Shown here one piece after another: positions 18,106-26,392 of a DNA stretch of 64,000 nucleotides (position 1 is its first letter; each line of letters opens with the position of its first letter). This DNA comes from Streptomyces chrestomyceticus JCM 4735 (GTDB taxonomy: Bacteria > Actinomycetota > Actinomycetes > Streptomycetales > Streptomycetaceae). A model generated the notes under the pieces. The model made no database searches, was not told where the DNA came from, and saw nothing but the letters and a program-made list of their open reading frames with translations. The position numbers were made by a program, and so were the translations under genes. The DNA is taken from assembly GCF_003865135.1 (NCBI RefSeq), contig NZ_BHZC01000001.1, positions 3,782,001-3,846,000 on the forward strand. The letters are read 5' to 3'.

Positions 18106-18608
18106 GAGGAAGCCTCCGAAGCGATGCCGAGCCGTGCCCCGGGGGGCCGTGCTCCGAGGGGGTGGTGGCCCGCGCGGCGCCCAACAGGCGGGCGTACGGC
18201 GGATCGCGGCCAACCTAGAGGCGGCCGTGGCGGGAGGCAACGGGCGGGGCGGAAGTTGTCCGGAGGTGAGCGGCGCGGGGTCGGTCGCGGGGACGGAGGT
18301 GAGCGGTGCCGGGCCGGTCACGGGTACGGAAGTGAGCGGCGCCGGGCCGGCCGCGGGTACGGAACGGGGCCTCCGGGAGCTCAACGGCGACGGCCGCCAC
18401 GTGTGGGGGTCGCGGCGGCCGTCACTGTGAGCTGCACCGCCTCGGCGGCTCGTGGCCTCCTCGGTGGTGCAGCATGAAAGGCACTCTGCCCGCGGGCGCC
18501 ACCTCACGGCATCCTCCGCAGGTCGTGCACCGACCCCCGCCGTCCGGCGGGGGTGGCCACGGCGTGCGGCGGGCAGGCCCATGGACGCGATGCAGAGAGG
18601 GGCGGCCG
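18106..18608. other. Divergent intergenic region, 503 bp
   Basis: Between the M64 peptidase (leftward) and the two-component operon (rightward). Apart from the 33-bp tandem array I see only unsupported open frames. Both promoters must lie here. Confidence 0.4.
18262..18360 (+). repeat. Three tandem 33-bp repeats
   Basis: Copies start at 18262, 18295 and 18328, each beginning GGAGGTGAGCGG (or GGAAGTGAGCGG) and carrying GCCGGGCCGGT-like text. A fourth copy decays after six bases. The array lies upstream of the M64 peptidase and the response regulator, in a 500-bp divergent intergenic region, and belongs to no supported gene. Confidence 0.75.
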
Positions 18609-19262
18609 GTGATCCGTGTCGCGGTGGTGGACGACGAGCGGCTGGTCAGATCCGGGCTGCGGATGATCCTGGGCACCGCCCCGGACATCGAGACGGTCGC
18701 GGACTGCGGCGGCGCCGAGGCCGTGGACACCGTGCTGGACAGCGCGGCGGACGTCGTCCTGCTCGACATCCGGATGCCGGACGTGGACGGGCTGACCGTC
18801 CTGCGCGGCCTGCGCGCCGCGCCCGGACCGCCCGCCGTGGCCATGCTGACGACCTTCGACGCGCAGGAGTACCTGACCGCGGCGCTGCGCGAAGGCGCGG
18901 CCGGCTTCCTGCTCAAGGACTCCGACCCGGAACAACTCGTGCGGGCCGTACGGACCCTGGCCGAGGGCGGCAGCGTGCTCGACCCGGGCGTCACCCGCGC
19001 CGTGATCGGCGGCTTCCTCACCGCCGAGGACCAGGCCGCCGCGGTCCGCGCCGTACAGGCGCTGACGCCCCGGGAGTCCGAGGTGCTGGCCCTGCTCGGC
19101 GAGGGCCTGGGCAACGCGCAGATCGCGGAGCGGATGGGCCTGGCGCCGAGCACCGTCAAGGACCACGTACGGGCGCTGCTGGGCAAGCTGGGCGGGCTCA
19201 ACCGCGTCCAGGCGGCGATCCTCGCCGACCGCGCGGGCCTCGTCGCGGGCGGCCCCCGGTGA
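18609..19262 (+). CDS. NarL/LuxR-type response regulator
   Basis: 217 aa from GTG 18609 (GAGAGGGG upstream). Receiver domain with acidic pocket VAVVDDERLVRSGL, phospho-acceptor Asp53 in DVVLLDIRMPDVDG, Thr in VAMLTTFDA and Lys in GFLLKDSDPEQL. The C-terminal LuxR HTH is ALTPRESEVLALLGEGLGN, then AQIAERMGLAPSTVKDHVRA. It partners the histidine kinase that overlaps its stop codon (GTGA at 19259). The regulator preceding the kinase is the usual order for this Streptomyces class. Targets unknown. Confidence 0.95.
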   Translation: MIRVAVVDDERLVRSGLRMILGTAPDIETVADCGGAEAVDTVLDSAADVVLLDIRMPDVDGLTVLRGLRAAPGPPAVAMLTTFDAQEYLTAALREGAAGFLLKDSDPEQLVRAVRTLAEGGSVLDPGVTRAVIGGFLTAEDQAAAVRAVQALTPRESEVLALLGEGLGNAQIAERMGLAPSTVKDHVRALLGKLGGLNRVQAAILADRAGLVAGGPR

Positions 19263-20449
19263 CCGCGCGCGGCGGCCTCCCCGACGGCATACGCCGGGCC
19301 GCGCGCCTGGCCGTACCCCTGGCCGTGCCGGTGCTGCTGTCCATGGTGGACGCCTTCCTGGTCAACGGTCTGGACCTGGGCCTGGAGTTGGGCGTCTCGC
19401 TGGTCGCCGCCGCCGCGCTGCTGCTGCGGCGCCGGCTGCCGCTCGCCGTCTTCCTCGTCACCCTCCCCGGCCTGTACATCGGCTACATCTGGTTCGCGCC
19501 GATGGTCGCCCTCTACACCCTCGCCGCGCTCCGCCCCGGCCGCGTCCGGCTCGGCGGCTGCGCCGTCCTGCTGGTCGCCGCGCACTTCCTCCCGTACCCG
19601 CTCTCCGACCTGGACCCGGGCGCGTACCGCGAGAACGCGCAGGTGCTGATCGACGCGACGGTGACCTCGGCCGCGCCCATCGCGCTGGGCCTGCTGGTGC
19701 GCACCCGCCGCGAACTGGCCGCCCGGGTCGACGACCTGACCCGCAGCCTGCGCCGCGAGGACCGGCTGATCGCGGACCGGGTGCTGGCCACCGAGCGGGC
19801 GCGGCTGGCCCGCGAGATGCACGACGTGGTCGCGCACCAGGTCAGCCTGATCAGCCTGCAGGCCGGGGCGGTGCAGGTGAGCACCGGGGAGGACGCCGCG
19901 CGGGAGTCGGCCCGTACGATCCGCGAGCTGTCCGTACGGACGCTGGAGGAGCTGCGGCACATGGTCGGCATCCTGCGGGCGGCCGGCGGCGGCAGCGCGG
20001 ACACGCGGGACCTGGCACCGCAGCCGGACCTGGCCGAACTGCCGCGGCTGATCGAGATGAGCGCCCTGGACGTCGTGTACGAGCACGAGGTGCCGGACGG
20101 GGCGGCCGGGGCCAAGGCCGTGGAACGGGCCGCCTTCCGGACCGTCCAGGAAGCGCTGACCAACGTACGCAAGCACGCGCCGGGCGCGCGGGTACGGGTG
20201 CGGGTCGCGGCGGTGGAGGCGGAGCGGGGCGCCGAGGGGGCGCAGCCGGCGGCCCCGCGCGGGCTGCGGGTGGAGGTGCGCAACGGGCCGCCGGACGCCT
20301 CCGCGCCGGCCCCGGCGCTGCCGGGCGGCGGCCACGGCCTGGTCGGCCTGCGCGAGCGCGCCCAGAGCCTGGGCGGACTGCTGGAGGCCGGGCACACGGC
20401 GGACGGGGGATTTCTCGTACGGGCGGAATTCCCCCGGGGCGCGGGGTGA
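19259..20449 (+). CDS. Sensor histidine kinase (HPK7, NarL partner)
   Basis: 396 aa. The GTG at 19259 overlaps the regulator's stop, so the two are translationally coupled. Four to five membrane segments span residues 12-140 with almost no extracellular sensor loop (intramembrane-sensing type). Dimerisation/phosphoacceptor helix: RLAREMHDVVAHQVSLISLQ with the phosphorylatable His, then ELRHMVGILRA. The HATPase_c domain has FRTVQEALTNVRKHAPGA (N box) and GGGHGLVGLRERAQSLGG (G box). It autophosphorylates and passes phosphate to Asp53 of the upstream regulator. Confidence 0.94.
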   Translation: MTARGGLPDGIRRAARLAVPLAVPVLLSMVDAFLVNGLDLGLELGVSLVAAAALLLRRRLPLAVFLVTLPGLYIGYIWFAPMVALYTLAALRPGRVRLGGCAVLLVAAHFLPYPLSDLDPGAYRENAQVLIDATVTSAAPIALGLLVRTRRELAARVDDLTRSLRREDRLIADRVLATERARLAREMHDVVAHQVSLISLQAGAVQVSTGEDAARESARTIRELSVRTLEELRHMVGILRAAGGGSADTRDLAPQPDLAELPRLIEMSALDVVYEHEVPDGAAGAKAVERAAFRTVQEALTNVRKHAPGARVRVRVAAVEAERGAEGAQPAAPRGLRVEVRNGPPDASAPAPALPGGGHGLVGLRERAQSLGGLLEAGHTADGGFLVRAEFPRGAG

Positions 20450-20600
20450 GGATTTCGCCAGGTTTATGGCGAGTCGAATTGATCAGGAGGGGAAAGGCGG
20501 ATACCGGTCCGGCATTCCATCACTTCAGGTGATTCATGCGTAACTCTGCGCGGTCACAGGTTGCCGGGACTCATCGCCCGCGGAATCCGCCCGGGCGGAG

Positions 20601-21026
20601 CTACGCGGACAGCGGGGCGGCCGCTTCGTCGACGGCCGTGCTCAGGTCCGGGTAGACCTCGAAGAGACGGCGCACGCCGAGCGCCGCGAGCACCCGGTTG
20701 ACGTGCGAGCCGTCCACCGCGCCCTGCGCGGGCAGGATCAGCCGCAGCCGCCCCTGACAGGACCGCATCAGCCGGCGGGCGGCGATCAGCACGCCGACGC
20801 CGCTGGAGTCGCAGAACTGGACCTCGGAGAGGTCGAGCACCACACTGCGGCGGCCCTCCGCGACCGCGTCGTGCACGTGCTGGCGCACCGTCGGCGACGT
20901 GACCAGGTCCATCTCACCGGAGACCTGCAATACGGCCCAGCGGCCCTGCTCGCCTTCTGCCACCTTCAACGACACGCGCTCGAAGCCTTTCGCTCGCTTG
21001 CGGACGGGACACTCCCCGGTATCCAC
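20601..21026 (-). CDS. STAS-domain anti-sigma factor antagonist
   Basis: 141 aa. The STAS fold is clear: WAVLQVSGEMDLVTSPTVRQ, then SVVLDLSEVQFCDSSGVGVL, with the phosphorylatable Ser at residues 74/75 in the DSSGVG motif. The remainder (RLILPAQGAVDGSHVNRVL and LFEVYPDLSTAVD) matches SpoIIAA/RsbV/BldG relatives. In its unphosphorylated form such a protein captures an anti-sigma kinase and frees a stress or developmental sigma factor. No kinase partner is adjacent. Confidence 0.9.
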   Translation of the reverse strand: MDTGECPVRKRAKGFERVSLKVAEGEQGRWAVLQVSGEMDLVTSPTVRQHVHDAVAEGRRSVVLDLSEVQFCDSSGVGVLIAARRLMRSCQGRLRLILPAQGAVDGSHVNRVLAALGVRRLFEVYPDLSTAVDEAAAPLSA

Positions 21027-21372
21027 CGGAATGCGCCCTTCCCGCCTCGACTGCCCGGCCGTTCTCCCCTGAAACTCTTCAGAATTCTGTGTGCAACGGG
21101 CCGTTCCTCTCCAAGGCTATGCCCAGTGAGCGGGGAACTTTCCCCCGGGAACCGGTCACACACGGATAACACATCGGCAGATACGGACGCGAACGGTTGC
21201 GCTTCGATCCACCGTGAGCGGGCATTACCACCAAAAGTGACCGTCTCCATACCATCCGTGGGCCACCGGCAGGGCGGGTTTGCCGCAAAGGGGCATCAAT
21301 GTCGGACCGGCCCACTACATTCGATGGCACGGTGGAGTGCGGGGTACGGCGGCGGCGAGGGAGGGGGGCCGG
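21027..21372. other. Divergent promoter region, 346 bp
   Basis: Between the STAS gene (leftward) and the sigma-factor gene (rightward). Contains a perfect palindrome GGGGAACTTTCCCC at 21132-21145, which could be an operator or terminator. No gene is seen. Confidence 0.4.
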
Positions 21373-21984
21373 ATGGGACATGACGCACCACCGCGCTGGG
21401 ACAGGCGGATGCAGCAGCGGCTGGCGCGCGGCGAGGCGGCCGCGCTCGGTGAGCTCTACGACCGGTTCGCTTCGCTTGTGCACAGCCTTGCCCGCCGGGT
21501 CCTCGGCAACGAGACCGCCGCCGACCGCATCACCCGCGAAGTCTTCGGCTACATCTGGGAGAACCCCGACTCCTACGACCCCAAACAGGGCTCGCTGCGC
21601 TCCTGGGTGGCCCAGCTCGCCCACCGCCAGTCCGTGCACCGCCTGCGGCAGACCGAGGCCGCCTCGGCCCGGGACCGCGGCCAGGACGCCCCCGAGCCCG
21701 CCGAACTGGAGCGCCAGATCCGCGCCGCCTCCACCGCCGCCCGCGCCGACTACATCGTCACGTCCATGCCCGCCCCGCTGCGCGCCGCCCTGGAACTGGC
21801 CTACTTCCAGCGCCGCGACTACCGCCAGACCGCCGCCGACCTCGGCGTCACCGAGGACGAGGCCCGGCGACGGCTGCGGCTGGGCCTGCAACTGCTGTCC
21901 ACCGCGCACAACCACCAGGCCCTGCCGCCCGCCCGGCCGGCGGAGTCCCCACCGGGCGGCCCCGGACCCGGACGGCAACTGTGA
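21373..21984 (+). CDS. ECF-like RNA polymerase sigma factor
   Basis: 203 aa from ATG 21373 with a GGGGGG site. Sigma region 2: ALGELYDRFASLVHSLARRV, then TREVFGYIWENPDSYDP and GSLRSWVAQLAHRQSVHRLR. Region 4: ALELAYFQRRDYRQTAADLG and VTEDEARRRLRLGLQLL. The Pro/Gly-rich tail after residue 180 is disordered. It overlaps the next gene by GTGA (21981), which encodes a zinc-finger protein likely to be its anti-sigma factor. It probably directs a small stress regulon including itself. Confidence 0.88.
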   Translation: MGHDAPPRWDRRMQQRLARGEAAALGELYDRFASLVHSLARRVLGNETAADRITREVFGYIWENPDSYDPKQGSLRSWVAQLAHRQSVHRLRQTEAASARDRGQDAPEPAELERQIRAASTAARADYIVTSMPAPLRAALELAYFQRRDYRQTAADLGVTEDEARRRLRLGLQLLSTAHNHQALPPARPAESPPGGPGPGRQL

Positions 21985-23405
21985 ACGGCCCGGAGGAGTG
22001 GGACCGGCACGACCCGGACGACCGGCACGGCCCGGAGGACTCGCACGGCCCGGACGGCCCGCACGCCCCGCACGATCCGTACGATCCGGGCGCCCCGCAA
22101 GGCCCCGGCACCGGTGACGCGTCCCGCTCCGGCGGCCGGCCCCGTATACCGTCCCCACGCACCGCGGCCGAGGACAACGGGACACTGCCCGACGCGCTCC
22201 CGCCGTCGGCGGAACCGTACGCGCCGGGCCTACCGGAACCGGAACCACCGGCCGCCCCCACGTCCGCACCCGCTCCCCCATCCGCACCCGCACCACCCCC
22301 GCACCGGGTCCTGAAGTCCCTGCTCGGCGCGTGGGCCCTGGCCGCCTGCTCCCCCGAGGAGACGGCCGCCGTGGAGGACCACCTCACGGACTGCGCGCCC
22401 TGCGCGGACGAGGCACTGCGCCTGCGGGACGCGGTCGGCCTGCTGCATCCGGCCGACCCGCTGGACCTGGACCCGCTGCTGCGCTCGCGGGTGCTGGAGG
22501 GCTGCCTGGGCCGGCGTCCGGCCCGTATCCCCGTTCCGGAGTGGGCGGCCCCCTACGACGCCGAGACGGCCAAGCTGGACGCGCTGCTCAGCGACATGGG
22601 CCAGGCGGAGTGGCAGACTCCGGTACGGCTGCGCTGGTTCGAGGACGAGCGGCCCGCCGAGCGGCGCACCACCGTGGCCGGGGTCATCGGGCATCTGCTG
22701 GCCGTGGACGGTCTGGTCGCCACCGCGCTCGGCCTCGCCGACCCGCTGGGCGCCGCCGCCCCGCACGGGACGGCCGGGCCCGGCGACCGTACGGAAGCCT
22801 GCTGGCAGGCGCTCGCGGACGGCCGCGCCCCGCACGCCACCCGCGCACCGTGGCGCGACCAGAGCCACGCCCTGATCCGGACGGTGTCCTTCGCCGGCCA
22901 CGGCGTCACCGAACTGGCCGTGCCGTACGGCGGCGACGTCCGGCTGCCGCTGCGCGACGCCTTCCTGGACCGCGCCTTCGAGTGCTGGGTGCACGCGGGC
23001 GACATCGCCGAGGCGGTCGACTATCCGTACGAGGCCCCGGCCGCCGGGCATCTGCACCTCATGGTCGACCTGGCGGCGCGGCTGCTGCCCCGCGCGCTGG
23101 CCTCCCGGCGCCGGGCCGGGCTGGCACCGCCGCCGCAGTGCCTGGTCGAGGCGGGCGCGCCCGGCCGTACGCTGCACCTGGAGGTCGAGGGCAGCGGCGG
23201 CGGGCACTGGTACATAGCCCTGGACTCGCCGGGCGCCCTCGGCACGCCGGACCGTACGGTCGCGCACATCGCGCTGGACAGCATGGAGTTCTGCCAACTG
23301 GCGGCCGGGCACGTGCCTCCGGAGGAGACGGCCGCCGGGCAGCACGGCGAGCCGGAGGCGATCCGCGACGTGCTGTTCGCCACGGCGTCGCTCTCGCGGC
23401 TGTGA
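21981..23405 (+). CDS. Anti-sigma-type zinc finger fused to a maleylpyruvate-isomerase-like domain
   Basis: 474 aa, translationally coupled to the sigma factor. Residues 1-105 are disordered (Asp/His/Pro rich, then Pro/Ala). A zinc-finger of the zf-HC2 type follows: LGAWALAACSPEETAAVEDH, then LTDCAPCADEALRLRD (H-x3-C-x2-C). From about residue 190 the protein is an MDMPI/DinB-like bundle (TVAGVIGHLLAVDGLVATAL, and ECWVHAGDIAEAVDYPY). It has no membrane segment, so this is a cytoplasmic sensor, perhaps of thiol state via mycothiol, that controls the partner sigma factor. That role is inferred from domain order and coupling. Confidence 0.82.
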   Translation: MNGPEEWDRHDPDDRHGPEDSHGPDGPHAPHDPYDPGAPQGPGTGDASRSGGRPRIPSPRTAAEDNGTLPDALPPSAEPYAPGLPEPEPPAAPTSAPAPPSAPAPPPHRVLKSLLGAWALAACSPEETAAVEDHLTDCAPCADEALRLRDAVGLLHPADPLDLDPLLRSRVLEGCLGRRPARIPVPEWAAPYDAETAKLDALLSDMGQAEWQTPVRLRWFEDERPAERRTTVAGVIGHLLAVDGLVATALGLADPLGAAAPHGTAGPGDRTEACWQALADGRAPHATRAPWRDQSHALIRTVSFAGHGVTELAVPYGGDVRLPLRDAFLDRAFECWVHAGDIAEAVDYPYEAPAAGHLHLMVDLAARLLPRALASRRRAGLAPPPQCLVEAGAPGRTLHLEVEGSGGGHWYIALDSPGALGTPDRTVAHIALDSMEFCQLAAGHVPPEETAAGQHGEPEAIRDVLFATASLSRL

Positions 23406-23409
23406 GCGT

Positions 23410-23435
23410 GCCCGTGCCCCGCCGGGGGCACGGGC
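23410..23435. terminator. Bidirectional hairpin terminator
   Basis: GCCCGTGCCCC (23410-23420) and GGGGCACGGGC (23425-23435) form a perfect 11-bp stem with a GCCG loop, placed between the stops of convergent genes (23405 and 23448). Confidence 0.85.
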
Positions 23436-23447
23436 AGCGACTGCTCG

Positions 23448-24320
23448 TTACGCGAAGACGACGGTGCGCGTGCCGTTGAGCAGGACGCGGCGCTCGCTGT
23501 GCCACTTCACGGCGCGCGCCAGGGCCTGGCACTCCACGTCCCGGCCGACCGCCACGAGCTGGTCCGGCGTGACGCCGTGGCCGACGCGCTCGACCTCCTG
23601 CTCGATGATCGGGCCCTCGTCGAGGTCCGCCGTCACGTAGTGCGCGGTGGCGCCGATGAGCTTCACGCCGCGCGCGTGCGCCTGGTGGTAGGGCTTGGCG
23701 CCCTTGAAGCTCGGCAGGAAGGAGTGGTGGATGTTGATGATCCGCCCGGAGAGCGCCTTGCACAGGTCGTCGGAGAGCACCTGCATGTAGCGGGCCAGCA
23801 CGACCAGCTCGACGTTCTCCTCGCGCACCAGCTCCAGAAGCTGCGCCTCGGCGGCGGCCTTGGTGTCCTTGGTCACCGGGATGTGGTGGAAGGGGATGCC
23901 GTACGAGCCCACCAGCTCGGCGAAGTCGGTGTGGTTGGAGACCACGGCCGCGATCTCGACCGGCAGGGCGCCGATGCGGGAGCGGAAGAGCAGGTCGTTG
24001 AGGCAGTGCCCGAACTTGGACACCATCAGGACGATGCGCATCTTCTCGTCGGCGCGGTGGATCTGCCAGTCCATCTGGAAGGAGTCGCCGACCGCGGCGA
24101 AGCTGGCACGCAGCTTCTCCAGGCTGACCGTGGCGTCCGCGCCGAAGTGGACCCGCATGAAGAAGAGCCCGGTGTCGTGGTCCCCGAACTGCTGGCTGTC
24201 CTCGATGTTGCAACCGGTCATGAAGAGGTAGCTGGACACCGCGTGCACGATGCCCTGCTTGTCCGGGCAGGAGAGGGTGAGGACGTACTGGTCGGGGGTA
24301 CTGGGCTGCGAGTCGCTCAT
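23448..24320 (-). CDS. purU: Formyltetrahydrofolate deformylase
   Basis: 290 aa from ATG 24320 (in-frame ATG at 24350 also possible; the shorter form matches the family). It hydrolyses 10-formyl-THF to formate and THF, balancing one-carbon units. N-terminal ACT domain: YVLTLSCPDKQGIVHAVSSY. Formyltransferase domain: KMRIVLMVSKFGHCLNDLLF, then NHTDFAELVGSYGIPFHHIP and the catalytic region IINIHHSFLPSFKGAKPYHQ, with the active-site Asp in TADLDEGPIIEQEV. Length is standard. Cytoplasmic; the next leftward gene downstream, at 24394, is upstream of it and probably transcribed independently. Confidence 0.96.
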   Translation of the reverse strand: MSDSQPSTPDQYVLTLSCPDKQGIVHAVSSYLFMTGCNIEDSQQFGDHDTGLFFMRVHFGADATVSLEKLRASFAAVGDSFQMDWQIHRADEKMRIVLMVSKFGHCLNDLLFRSRIGALPVEIAAVVSNHTDFAELVGSYGIPFHHIPVTKDTKAAAEAQLLELVREENVELVVLARYMQVLSDDLCKALSGRIINIHHSFLPSFKGAKPYHQAHARGVKLIGATAHYVTADLDEGPIIEQEVERVGHGVTPDQLVAVGRDVECQALARAVKWHSERRVLLNGTRTVVFA

Positions 24321-24393
24321 GACCTCATAGGGTCGCACATTCCCGGCCATGGTCCGTCCCGCGGCCGGGACGCCGGGCCGGGGACCCGGGCCC

Positions 24394-24852
24394 TCAGGCC
24401 GGGGCGCCCTGCCCCCGCGTCATGATCGCCAGGACCTCCAGCGAGTGCGGCGGCGCGTCCGGGTCCTCGCCGTCCGCCGTCGCCATCCGTACGTGCGCGT
24501 CGCGCGCGGCCCGTACCGCCTCCGGCCAGCCGTGGTGCTCCAGGTAGGCGGTCACCGGGGCGTCCGGGCCGACCTGGTGCATGATGCGCAGCACCCGCAG
24601 GACGGCGACGTCGACCAGGGACGCCTCCTGGGAGTCGCGGAAGATCGTGCCGACGTACTTCTCGGCGGACCAGTTGTCCAGCCAGGTGTCCTCGACGAGC
24701 CGGTAGACGGCGTCGGTGACGTCCCCGTACCCCGGGAGGCCGGCCAGCCAGGTCTCCCGCTGGAAGACGGGGTCGGAAAGCATGTGCAGCGCGGAGCGCA
24801 CATTGCTGCGCCAGCGCCACCACGGCATGTCGGTCAGCGGCATGGCGCCCAT
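24394..24852 (-). CDS. Conserved actinobacterial protein of unknown function
   Basis: About 152 aa; alternative starts are GTG 24900 and ATG 24843, none with a good ribosome site. The sequence is compact and Trp-rich: DMPWWRWRSNVRSALHMLSD, then GYGDVTDAVYRLVEDTWLDN and MHQVGPDAPVTAYLEHHGW. No signal peptide or membrane segment. I recognise it as a conserved Streptomyces protein resembling SCO4814-type or contact-dependent-inhibition immunity-like proteins, but that link is weak. It is upstream of purU in the same direction, with a 73-bp gap. Confidence 0.65.
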   Translation of the reverse strand: MGAMPLTDMPWWRWRSNVRSALHMLSDPVFQRETWLAGLPGYGDVTDAVYRLVEDTWLDNWSAEKYVGTIFRDSQEASLVDVAVLRVLRIMHQVGPDAPVTAYLEHHGWPEAVRAARDAHVRMATADGEDPDAPPHSLEVLAIMTRGQGAPA

Positions 24853-25017
24853 GGTGGTCGAGCGGCGGCCGCGACGGGAAGACTTCTCCGAACCTTGCAC
24901 AGTATTCGATCGTACGTTCTCCGCCGATGATCACTGGCGGCCCCCCGGAGTTCACCCCGCTGTCACCACTCGTTACTCCGGCGTCACTCACCCGTTCCGG
25001 GCGAAGCGGAATGCTCC

Positions 25018-26367
25018 GTGCACATGACCGGACGGCGACGCCCCTCCTCCCCCCGCCCCTTCCCCCGCGCCCTCGCGGCAGCCACCGCCGCGACGGCCTG
25101 CACGGCGGTCCTGGCGTCACTGCTCTCGGCCTGCGGCTCCCTCCCCGGCGCTCCCGGAGGCTCCGGGGAGAAGGAGCCGCTCACGGTCATGACGTGGGCA
25201 CCGGTGGACACCAAGGCGACCAACATGCCGGGCATGCCCGCGATGGCCGAGGCGTACGCCCGCTGGGTCAACTCCCGGGGCGGCCTCGACGGCCACCCGC
25301 TGAAGGTCGTCACCTGCAACGAGCACAACGACTCGGTGGCCGCCGCGCACTGCGCGCAGCGCGCGGTCGACGCCAAGGCGATCGCGGTCGTCGGCTCGTA
25401 CAGCCAGTTCGGCCGCTCGTTCATCTCGCCCCTGGAGCGCAACGGCATCCCGTACCTCGGCGGTTACGGCGTCTCCGACGAGGAGTTCGCCAGCCCGCTG
25501 TCGTATCCGGTCAACGGCGGCCAGGCGGCCTTGCTGGCGGGCAACGGACGCCAGTTGGCGAGCGTCTGCGAACGGGTGTCGCTGGTGCGCCCGGACACCA
25601 TCCAGGGCGACCAGATGCCGGCCCTGCTCAGCGCGGGCCTGGCCGACGGCAGCCGCGCCGCCGCGAAGGACGTCCGCGCGCCCGAGGACGGCACCGACTA
25701 CGCCGACGCGGCACGGCGCGCCCTGGACGGCGTGGGCGCCGCCGGTACGGGCGCGGCGGGCGCCGCCAAGGGCGCCGGCGGCTGTGTGACGGCCACCCTC
25801 GGCGAGCGCACCGACACGTTCTTCGACTCCTTCCGCCGGCTCCAGCCCGACGGGTCGAAGGTCCGGATCGCCTCGGTGCTGGGCAGTGTCGGCCAGGCGC
25901 TGGTGGACCGTACGGGCGGCCGGGCCGGGCCGCTGGAGGGCGCGTACCTGACGGGCTGGTACCCCGTCGCGAGCGACCCGCGCTGGAACCCGATGCGCAA
26001 GGTCATCAACGACCACGCCTTCGGCGACAACCGCATCGACCCGGCCGACCCGGGCGTCCAGACGACGTGGATCGCCTACACCGTGCTGCGCGCGGTCGTC
26101 GAGCGGCTGGGCAAGGAGGGCGTCGAGGACATCACGGCCCACACCGTCCAGCAGTCCCTGGACCGCGGCGCACAGGCCGTGGACACGGGCGGGCTGACGC
26201 CCAAGCTGCGCTGGCGCTCCGAGGACATGCTCGCGGTACAGGACTTCCCGCGCACCGTGAACGCGCTGGTGACCTATCAGGCCGTACGGGACGGGCAACT
26301 GGTGGCGGCGAAGGAGGGGTTCGTGAACGTCGCAGGGACGCTGGAGAAGCCGCGGGCGGACGGCTGA
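25018..26367 (+). CDS. Periplasmic-binding-like lipoprotein (branched-chain amino acid ABC type)
   Basis: 449 aa from GTG 25018 (ATG at 25024 possible). Lipobox LLSACGS puts the lipid on Cys39. The Leu/Ile/Val-binding type I fold is visible: EPLTVMTWAPVDTKATNMPG, WVNSRGGLDGHPLKVVTCNE, VVGSYSQFGRSFISPLERNG, YLTGWYPVASDPRWNPMRKV and TTWIAYTVLRAVVERLG. No permease or ATPase genes are adjacent, so it may be a sensor or an orphan binding protein rather than part of a transporter. The ligand is probably a small amino-acid-like or amide compound (inference). Confidence 0.82.
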   Translation: MHMTGRRRPSSPRPFPRALAAATAATACTAVLASLLSACGSLPGAPGGSGEKEPLTVMTWAPVDTKATNMPGMPAMAEAYARWVNSRGGLDGHPLKVVTCNEHNDSVAAAHCAQRAVDAKAIAVVGSYSQFGRSFISPLERNGIPYLGGYGVSDEEFASPLSYPVNGGQAALLAGNGRQLASVCERVSLVRPDTIQGDQMPALLSAGLADGSRAAAKDVRAPEDGTDYADAARRALDGVGAAGTGAAGAAKGAGGCVTATLGERTDTFFDSFRRLQPDGSKVRIASVLGSVGQALVDRTGGRAGPLEGAYLTGWYPVASDPRWNPMRKVINDHAFGDNRIDPADPGVQTTWIAYTVLRAVVERLGKEGVEDITAHTVQQSLDRGAQAVDTGGLTPKLRWRSEDMLAVQDFPRTVNALVTYQAVRDGQLVAAKEGFVNVAGTLEKPRADG

Positions 26368-26392
26368 GGGCCCCGCCCGTACGGCCACCCGC

